DNA of 64,000 bases from Ceriagrion tenellum (taxonomy: Eukaryota; Arthropoda; Insecta; Odonata; Coenagrionidae), in NCBI GenBank assembly GCA_963169105.1, contig OY720642.1, positions 17,726,965 to 17,790,964 of the forward strand. The letters run 5' to 3'. A program made the position numbers and the translations under genes. Of this stretch, positions 55,762 through 64,000 are shown piece by piece (the stretch's first letter is position 1; each line of letters begins with the position of its first letter). The notes beneath the pieces were generated by a model. It worked only from the letters and a program-made list of their open reading frames with translations, was not told where the DNA came from and did no database searches.

Positions 55762-57855
55762 TATTAGTTACTTGGAGATATTAATTCTACTCGACTTTAC
55801 CGGAAGCTTTAAAAAAGGAACCCTTGGAAAAAATTTTAATAAATAAAAAGTGTTATCAGACGAATGATTTTAAAAACGTGTATGCATAGTGGTATCGAAT
55901 TGATTGCCCAAGGAAAACATCGTAAAATTGGAAAATGAGCGCGTCAACCCGTAGTTACTGAAGCAATTGGATGTGGGGGACTAAAAAGCGGCCACGTCAC
56001 AGCGTCAAGCACTGGCAAGCATGTGAAGTGGCATCTCCTTCCACCTCAATTGTATCCCTACACTAACACCTCACCACCTCCGTTCCCCACGTCACGGGAC
56101 TATTCTTAAAGCCATACCCATCTGCTACTTCTGCTATACTGCATCGGCACATCACTGCAACCACGAGTTTATGAAATTGAATAATTCACACTACCACGAT
56201 CAAGCACGAATTTTCGCTTTACGAAACTCTGCTGCCTCTTTTGCCACCGATTTTTTACGCGGATGTATTACATAGAAATTACGCAATTTCCAACAAAATC
56301 AAATTTCCTACTCTATTCATCTTCAAATTTATGACAAAGTTTGATTCAAGAGAAATAAATCCCACTCTTGCACGGAAGCAAGTAACCAGTTAAGCTTTCA
56401 ATATTGAAATGAGCAAATAAATTACTTATATTTTCTGTTATTGAAACCTATATTAAGTGGAGGTATCTACTCCCAAGTATCCGAAAAAGAAATCGACTCA
56501 TTGACGCTCTACAACGAATATACTATTAAGAGAATCACTTGTCCTTATTACCACCTCAATTAATTATCCTTCCGCAGCATTTACATTCAAAAGCCAGCGA
56601 TACTTTTTGGTAAAAAAAATTCATCCAAGAAAAGAAATTTCAAATAATAAAAAAAAAATCTTTAGCAACACTCAGCTGCTCTAAATACCGTCACAAACGA
56701 CTGCATACATCCGTAGCTCTTCAACTTTTACGAATAGTATTTGTTTGAAAATAAGGATCACCAAGTGAACGGCAATCCTAATACCCCAGCCTTTTTCAAT
56801 TCAAAGAATATTCCACAGCAGCAAACTTGCAAGCGCTGGATACTCAAACTGTGAACACGTCTTTCAATGATGGCCTAAGGTGTATGTTCTCGAAACCATA
56901 GATGCTCCAAAATACATTATATAGATAATATTTATTCCACAATATTTTACTACAAATAAGTTTGACAATAGATTGACATATGGTGGAATATAGGAACCCC
57001 TGTGGTAAACAACCAGTGTTGGAATTGTCATTATAGAAAGTTATCTTGATGAGAAAGAAAAAAAAGAAACAGCTGGCTAGTACGGCCAAAAACAGAACAT
57101 TACAACTTTGATTTTTTATAAAGTCAAGAAACTATTTTTTTTAAATCATATGTTCATTACAAGAACAAAAATAAACATTAATTACCAATGATCATGAACC
57201 AGAGTATAAACATACAAAAAAATTTACAAATTATACATCAGTCACTTCACTTTATAGTTCAATATTTAGAAATACTTTTAAATATTGTCTATAGAAAATA
57301 ACCATGTTTTCAAGTCTCGTAGAAACAGTTTAACATTACCTTTCTCAGTTTTCTTAGTTGATTTCCTGCGAATTTTATCGCTCGCCTGCGCTGGTCTTCG
57401 CCTTACTCCGTTCGTCCTCCGGGCCTCGCCTCTAGTCGCCTTGTCCCAACCGCAGACGCCTCTTCCCGCAGTCTTAATACTCCCTCTTCACATCCCACCC
57501 TCTCTCTCTCTCTCTCTCTCCGATGGAATTCGATTCGCTCCCACTTCCATCCCCTCCCGTCTCTCGATTCTAATGCCCCGCACTTTAACGACTTTCGTCC
57601 TCTCTTCCCCGGTGAACACCACTTCCCCCTCCTGCCCTCGTTCTCTGAGCCTCCTCCTCTCCCTTCCCGACCCCACTCCGCCCACCTCTTTTCAGCCCTC
57701 CCCCCCCCCAGCTACCCATCCACGAGCACCCTCTCTTAATCTTCACACAACCTTCTTTTGCCCTCCACCCATTTGAAAATCCATTTCCTATTCTCTTCTC
57801 TTTTTTTTTACATTTTACCACTGTCCTACCGGCTCCTCCCAGCTGGCTTACAAAT
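55762..57855. other. Unassigned; CT-rich tract 57360-57800
   Basis: AT-rich up to about 57340. Then a pyrimidine-rich plus-strand tract with a (TC)n microsatellite at 57500-57520 gives a 163-codon Ser/Pro/Leu-rich frame (57285-57776) that I attribute to composition. Confidence 0.45.
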
Positions 57856-58382
57856 TTAAGGTAGTGCGAGCGAGAAAGTACCCTAATCATAATAGAGACC
57901 ATATTCGATTTATGAATTTAAATTTCACCAGCTGTGAGACACGAATTAAATATTGCATAATTAATGGTGCAATAAAATAGTTTTATATGACAGAAATTGT
58001 AAGTAATTAAATGAAAATATCTAAATAAGTCTTTAACTTGAACCATTTTTTTCACGCAGTACCTTTGAAATTCCAACAAAACGGAAGGTTTTTTGTGATC
58101 CCGTAGAATTGATTGCGGTGACAAACACACAAACTAACTCTGTTGATTTTTTGACGAAATCTAAGTGTAGTGAAGGCCTCATTTTTAACATAAGGTCTCT
58201 CTGAAGTGCATAAACGCACCATTTCCCGTATAAAAGGGCTGGTATTTTCTGGAAAATATCTCGGAAAGTAATCAGGTAAGGGGTTGAATTTTTTATGTCA
58301 ATGGAAGGGTGAGATATTTTTCTTTAAAATGAGACCAAATTCATTGATTTCTAGGTAATATGTTTCGCTCAAACTACCTTAA
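57856..58382 (-). mobile_element. TTAA-flanked MITE, copy D (opposite orientation)
   Basis: The 519-base element 57860-58378 starts GGTAGTGCGAGCGAGAAAG and ends TTTCGCTCAAACTACC, flanked by TTAA at 57856-57859 and 58379-58382. It is the reverse complement of copies A and C. Its right TTAA coincides with the outer end of the left arm of the large inverted repeat that follows. Confidence 0.87.
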
Positions 58383-59527
58383 ACTCAGAAACGACATTCC
58401 AGCCCGGCATCACATATGCACTTGTACCAATCAGGCAACAAAACATGATTAGAGTCTCTTTAAAACGATATACATATCAAGAGCAAAAACTATAGATAAA
58501 AACTGAGATAGTTTATCTGGTGTGGGTAGCGATCGAAAACTGACGTAATGTTCACAGTAAAAGGGTTGCAACGGAACGTTGCTGTTAACAGTGTGTTCGC
58601 ATGGTTGGTAAAAAAAGGAAAGAGGTATCGAGGGAAAGAGAAATGATTCACACAATCCTGGGTTTGGCATTTGGCTACTCAAGGTTAAAGGCAGCAAGAG
58701 GTACCCGTAGTTAGTCGTGTGAACAGACAGACGATATACTAGAGGTGCCCTTCCCTTACCACCCGAGTACGGAAAGGGGCTCCATCATACAATGACCCAT
58801 AACGCCAGAAATTGAATCCGGGCCCAAGAAGGAAGAAATCCAAAGCGAAGGCCAATACAGCAGCCCAATTTCCCTACGGTATTCACAAATGATATTGCAC
58901 ATAAAGTGATATTGCAAAACCCGGTACCTCAAAATCGCAACGGGATCTAGAATATTGCACATTGGTAAATATATTTTATGACTTCCCGATCGAGTTTTTT
59001 TTTCGTGGGATTATTGCCGATGGAGTTGAATAACACTATTATTGACGAATTAAACGGAGTACCAGAAGCTTTAAGTTATCAATCTGAGAGGGTTAAAACT
59101 CACCAATATCTCGAACAGTCCATTGTTGTACCACGTAACTCCATAGTCACATGTTCGCTAAAATGGAAACTTGAAGCCTTCACTTAGTGGAAGGACATCA
59201 TAATAAACAAGATAAAAACGTGTGACTTCCACAATTTATGTAACACTAGCGACCGGCTTCGACTGTCACGCCATCATCAGATCTTTCCTTTTTAACCAAC
59301 CATGTGAGCATTGTCAACAACAACTTTCCAACGTTCCGTTGCAACCCTTTTACAGTGAAAATTACAGCAGTTTTCGATCGCTACCCAAACCAGATAAACT
59401 ATCTCTCTTTTTTATCTATAGTATGTGTCTTGATTTGTGCTATGTTTTAAAGAGAATCTAATCATGTTTTGATGCCTAATTGGCCCAAGTGCATAAGTGA
59501 TTCCGGGCTGGGATGTCGTTTCTGAGA
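58383..59527. repeat. Large inverted repeat with ~240-bp arms
   Basis: The left arm (58383-58620) and right arm (about 59285-59527) are reverse complements at roughly four bases in five or better by eye. Shared pieces include CAACGTTCCGTTGCAACCC, TTTTCGATCGCTACCCA, CCAGATAAACTATCT and GTCGTTTCTGAG. The approximately 660-base centre carries a 69-codon frame (58978-59187) I do not recognise and a weak tRNA-like B box near 58810-58825. Next to the right arm lies a head block (59203-59270) that recurs at 59533. Confidence 0.85.
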
Positions 59528-59532
59528 TTAAA

Positions 59533-59660
59533 TAAACAAGATAATAATTTGTGACTTCCACAATTTACTTAACACTAGCGACCGGTTTCGACGCTAACAG
59601 CCGAAGTTGAAACAGCTAGTGTTAAATAAATTGTGAAAGTCACAAATTTTTATCTTGCTT
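59533..59660. repeat. Fold-back element with CCGGTTTCGACGCTA core
   Basis: Arms AAACAAGATAATAATTTGTG and the reverse complement of CACAAATTTTTATCTTGCTT flank a centre with GCGACCGGTTTCGACGC. The left arm is also a direct repeat of 59205-59260 (GTGACTTCCACAATTTATG, AACACTAGCGACCGGCTTCG), about 330 bases earlier, suggesting a tandem-repeat organisation. Confidence 0.82.
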
Positions 59661-60053
59661 ATTTTCACATGTTCGGGATTGTTTCGTGCAGTTAAAGCAC
59701 AACCCTCCGGGAGAGAAAGATGAAAGTGCGAAGGGAGGCGAAAGGGAGGAGGGAGCGGAGCATCGTAAGCCGATGAATCGATTATTCGCGAGCTTGGTCC
59801 GTCCCTAACACTACAGTGCGCACGCAGAGCTTCTCAAGCGATGTGCCGAATGCTTCACACTTCTCAACTTTCGCAATACCCACACGTGGCATGGCTCAAC
59901 GTGAGATAATAAATCCAATTGCCTCATTAGAAAAAGAACGGGTCGGATATAAAATTTTTTTAAAATGGGCAGAGCATACATCTTCAATGGTGCGCGAGCT
60001 TACGTAGTGGAACTTCGAGTTCATCTTAAAGAGTGAAATAAAAAATTAAATCA
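59661..60053. other. Unassigned spacer
   Basis: GC-mixed sequence with no gene, repeat end or RNA gene recognised. Confidence 0.35.
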
Positions 60054-60540
60054 GTACCTTCCACACATCTTATTGTTATCCACCGATTGGTTTCAACACT
60101 TTCGAGTCATTTTCAAAGGGATGATACAAATCATACCGTTTTCGAGTTCATATTTATAATTTCAAGTTTTTCCGATGCGAAATTTTAGTCATATGTATGA
60201 CTTTAAAGTAGATGTTTTAAATATCTCTGACTGAGGCGCAAAGCTGGATTTTATCGAGAACTATGAAATCAGGTCACATGCTAAGTATTTTGGCAAGAAT
60301 TTTTTAAAGTACCCTGTCCCATTGTATGAATTCACCTCTCTTTCTAGTACCAGTCCCTCCTCCCCGAAAATATTTTGTTCCATCAACTTTCAGCCGAGAA
60401 ATGCTAACCGCCACTTCCAAAAACCAACTCACTTTTTCCGAAAAAGATACGAATTCGCCAAGGGAAAGATTTTTTATTATCCCTTGAACATTATACGAAA
60501 GTGTTGAAACTGGTCAGATAAATTATTCGGAAGGCACATA
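60054..60540. repeat. Diverged fold-back element with GGTTTCAACACTTTCG core
   Basis: GTACCTTCC... and GGTTTCAACACTTTCG at 60054-60104 have inverted counterparts CGAAAGTGTTGAAAC and GGAAGGCAC at 60496-60537. The roughly 390 bases between are non-coding as far as I can see. Confidence 0.65.
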
Positions 60541-63344
60541 TGTTAATAAATTTTGAAAACACATCAATATAACCCAAACAAAAAAACTTTATTGTATAAT
60601 TTAAAATTAAACAATGCAATATTAGCTATTATTTGTGGCTTTGCTCACCAGAGAGCTGCGTCAGAAATAAGTAGAGTGATTACTTTTGCCGCTTTTGCGT
60701 AAATGAAAAGTTTTACAGTAGTTATTCACTGATACCAGTCATTTTTCTTGAAAAACACTCTTTAAACCATGTAAGTAAAATATGTCATGAACCATATATT
60801 ACTATTAGTTATTAGCTATTAGTCTACCCAGCGATGTACTCTGGCAGTACGCGCTACACATGTTCGCTAATAAGTCCAGTTAGAATATTCATTAAAAAAA
60901 GGATATATTAATGGACATCTCGGGACCAAGAGGGAGTCGCGCAGTAAATATAATAGTAACAAAATAAGTGGTTCCAAAGTTATGGTGATCAACTAGCCAG
61001 TTATATTCCAGGCTTTGGAATTATTCCGCGAATAATTTATTTAAACTATACCGTCCAAACACGTGCCTTCGTATTAGAATTCCTGCGTTGAATTTTAGGA
61101 TTTTTCGCATCGCGGAGTAATCAACGCTCAGAGCACACCAGTAGAAAAACAAACAATAAGGAGTCATTCCCTTCGCAAGTTTTAATTTGTACGCCAATAT
61201 TCCAGCCGTTTTGGAGCGTTTTTTCTCGCATCTTTCCTCTAAAAAAACTGAATTGGAACTCAAAATTGGCGTCGGAACGGTACAAATGGAGGAATTTGTC
61301 ACTTACCTGAATACGCATCCAGACCGGGACCAACGATGCTCTGGCGGGGAAATTTAATAATATACCCTAGTTCACGAAAGAACCCTGGGGGACCCTCGAA
61401 CCGTGCTGACAGAGGCAAGGGGACACCGGCGAATAACAGACCCGGGCCAAGTTTAAGCCGGAGATTTTGGAGCGGGTCAAAATGGAAACCGCTACCTTCT
61501 ACGCTGGAGCTACTTTCTCTCGTCCCAAACTCCTCTTCACGGGAGCGGTGGGGGAAGGACGGGGGGGGGGGAAGGCAAAGGGACGTGAGGAGAGAGCGAA
61601 GCAGGGCAGAGCCCTTCTCTCGTCTTGAGTCCTTCCAGGGCAACCCTTTTGTGTTCGCACGAAAACAACCCTTCTTCATCCCCTGGCTCCTAATTCACCC
61701 GAAACCACTTCCTTAACTCCGAAACCGGGAAACCTCGTGCTTCGTCGCCTCTCTCCCTCCGACATTTCTCCCGAGAGGACTTTCGCTAATTTCCAGGAGG
61801 GATGAATTTCACCTTCAGGGCTCGGTCGTACTGCGATGCACAGAAAACGACATAAAATATTTATGAAATATCGTACTACAATTTTGTACTTCACGGGAAT
61901 ACAAATTATCGCCTTTCGATGTTATCAGACTTAATGCAACTTCAGGAAATGAGTTAGCAATCACTTTTAATGAGAAAATGTATGTAGTAGAGGTGCTATT
62001 TTAGTTAAACGTGCCGCGACGGCTGAGGTTATTTCACACATACTGTCAATCACTTGAAGGCAGGGAACACACTGCTCGGGACGAAAGGGAGGACCAACGT
62101 TCGAAATTCGAGCTGCGTTCAACGATGCTTACGAGATTGATCGGGCATCGGTGCTCCAACGGAAGGCCTATGCCCCGATACATGTAGCATGGTTCACAGT
62201 GAACTAGTCACACAGAGGCGAAATAATAGGGAAGTATAAAAGCGATGAATTGAAGGAGCAGAAGAAAGATAAAGGTAGAATATCAAAGAAAAACTCAATC
62301 ATAACACTGGCAGGAGGAGAAGGCAAAATTATCGGGCAGGAGACAAAATAGTCACCGAATAATAATTACGGTTGGAGAAAAAATTGCAGGAATTACTGAG
62401 GGAGTTCATAGATAGGATATACGGCGATAAGAAGGATGGATATGAAAGTAAAAAGGTTATAGTTAAAAGACAACGCCGTATTCAAAGACGACATTACAAC
62501 GACTAGGAAACAGCATGTGAAAACATGCGTATGGAGCGTGGCACTCAAATATTAGACTTGGATTCTCAAAGACATGGCCACCAGCGATCCTATGAAACTT
62601 CCATGAATATACATGAAACTCCTTAAGAGCGGCACGCGCAAAGGGAGCAGGATGCTGCAAGACACTTCCCAGCGTCATTTCCCCGTTTCCGGGCTTGACA
62701 TATCTGATTTCTATGACAATAAGTAAGTCATAAGGGCAGACTTCAAGTGGCTGGCCTTCAATTGGAAAGTCACTGTTTCACTTACGGCCAACTTTACGCG
62801 GCTTGCTCCCGTATTTCGAGCGGCAACAACCTTTTTATCAACACTCCTGAGGGAAAAGCTGTAGATATAGTGTGTCTTTTTACAACGAGTTGATACAGGT
62901 GATTTAATGACGATTAGTGTTGGCAAACATTAAACGAAAAATAAAATAAAAAACAGATATACAAAGAAAGGACATATCGAGGAAAATGGGAAACTAATTC
63001 GGTCACATCCCCGTGGAGTTTCTCGGGTTACGCTAAGAACCGCACAAATTTCATCCTAACCCAGCCTACGGACGGGTACCAGCTTTAAATCTGGTTCAAA
63101 TATAGGCTCACCTGTTTCGAAACTTCAATTTGTTTTAAGTTTGGCGGAAATTATAATTACGCCACTAAATGCTTCATACCAGAAAGAAGAACGGGAAATT
63201 CTTTTCAATGAAGGATATCCGTGCATGTAAATCGGCAATTGAACTAAGAATCACCGTAGATTTTTGGTTTAGCAACCGTAACCAATGATTATGGCTACTC
63301 TTCACACCGAAGGCGCAGTCCGGAGACGGAGGATTCATGGGTCA
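60541..63344. other. No gene assigned; GC-rich patch 61330-61800
   Basis: A GC-rich patch with an 11-base G run at 61561-61571 gives overlapping 126-codon frames on both strands (61299-61716), neither with a domain. The rest is unassigned. Confidence 0.4.
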
Positions 63345-63680
63345 AATAAGCATGGCTGCCGTTGCAAAAGCTCCGTTTGACGTTATCAACCGCTGGTTGT
63401 ATCCTACTCTCCGATCCTGATTAAGATACTTAATGCGCATCATTATCATATGGTGTTCTGCCTGCAGGCAGATCCCGTACACCACTGCTGTCTCCATCAG
63501 CTTCTGTCCCGAGCTTCCTTCTTTGCTTCATCATAGCTGTTGTTCTTCACCTGATCCACCATTTTAATCCTTCTCCTTCCTCCCATTTTCTTTCCGTCAA
63601 TTGAACCCTCAAGTGCCACAGTTATTATACTTTTCCCTCTCATCACATGGCCCAACCAGTTTCCTTTCAAATGCGCACAT
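63345..63680 (-). mobile_element. LINE C-terminal remnant (NWLGHVMR...DQVKNNSYDEAKKEA)
   Basis: The minus strand reads NWLGHVMRGKSIITVALEGS, then KMGGRRRIKMVDQVKNNS and YDEAKKEARDRS, which is the standard C-terminal tail of many LINE polyproteins (WLGHVxR, charged GRRR, DQVK). Beyond the coding part a 3'-UTR-like segment includes the 16-base palindrome TCTGCCTGCAGGCAGA at 63457-63472. The reverse transcriptase core is absent. The frame is open for about 60 residues, so this fragment is younger than those at 17.1 and 25.8 kb. Confidence 0.82.
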
Positions 63681-64000
63681 CCATACTGAATAGGGAAACT
63701 CAAATAAGTCATTGAATACAAATATAAGTATGAACACAAGGGAAGCGATCAAGCTGTCAATTCACTCAGAAGACGGCTCAAGAGAACCGGAGGGACGAGG
63801 TGGCCATCTATCAACCTGGGTGCTATTTAAGTATTAATGAGTCTGCGTGGCCCATTTTTTGGGTTTCCCGAGCATGTAAGGGGACCAACAGTCACTCGTC
63901 TCTACGTGGACCTGGAAAACAGTCCGTGTGTCTACTACAACGAACACAACGCACAAGATAAGTTACGAACTCCTAAAATTACCACACAGCAAACAGTATT
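63681..64000. other. Unassigned right edge
   Basis: No gene or repeat recognised in the last 320 bases. Confidence 0.35.

Noticed and set aside
57285..57776. 163-codon plus-strand frame
   Set aside because: Lies over a CT-rich tract and a (TC)n microsatellite; translation is low complexity.
58800..58830. Possible diverged tRNA-type B box
   Set aside because: The match (GGATTCAATTTC) is too degenerate and has no A box at the right distance.
1..64000. A prokaryotic-style gene cluster or defence system
   Set aside because: The sequence has introns, SINEs, LINEs and MITEs and no dense coding; nothing supports a bacterial, phage or viral locus.

Overview
This window looks like non-coding and repeat-rich DNA from a large eukaryotic genome, most likely an insect or another arthropod. 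There are no operons, no dense gene packing and no ribosome binding sites. Nearly all long open frames are uninformative. The one secure host coding piece is a single 157-base exon at 1420-1576 on the minus strand. It has a textbook splice acceptor and donor and encodes residues 3-54 of a Homer-type EVH1 (WH1) domain. Since transcription runs right to left, bases 1-1419 are the following intron. Much of the rest of the window is probably the long first intron and upstream region of homer, but the 5' end of the gene cannot be placed from this sequence.

The rest is a layered collection of transposable-element remains. Non-LTR retrotransposon pieces occur near 5.77-6.47 kb (+), 37.4-37.7 kb (-), 17.1-17.57 kb (-), 25.77-26.25 kb (-) and 63.35-63.7 kb (-). 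A 226-codon open frame at 10.87-11.55 kb (-) encodes most of an endonuclease/exonuclease/phosphatase fold, and it is cut off inside its N-terminal catalytic motif by a 15-base-arm palindrome and a minisatellite. Non-autonomous DNA transposons include: a family of about 550 bp with TTAA flanks (12.57, 13.24, 53.11, 57.86 kb); a family of 617-711 bp with CAGGGTGGC ends (end at 1-16, then 8.69, 42.50, 55.05 kb, all in the same orientation); a family with CCGTATTTACC ends (24.68 and 45.90 kb); a hAT-like element with an 8-bp target duplication (27.87 kb); and a smaller element at 46.69 kb.

Pol III-derived retroposons are also common. There are two copies of a tRNA-headed SINE (16.79 and 31.02 kb, the first with a perfect 11-bp target duplication), a 5S-rRNA-like segment facing a tRNA-like segment (26.67-27.09 kb), and two SINE pairs folded head to head (35.5 and 37.0 kb). 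A third theme is a set of fold-back elements sharing a core close to GGTTTCRACRCT (8.5, 30.1, 58.4-59.7, 60.1 kb; more distantly 38.6 and 10.3 kb). Several long strand-asymmetric purine tracts and a few CpG-richer patches are the only other visible structure.

No CRISPR array, prokaryotic defence locus, intact tRNA or rRNA gene, or complete protein-coding gene is supported. The features most worth following up are the homer gene structure, the broken EEP endonuclease and its minisatellite, the 5S/tRNA composite, and the fold-back family.
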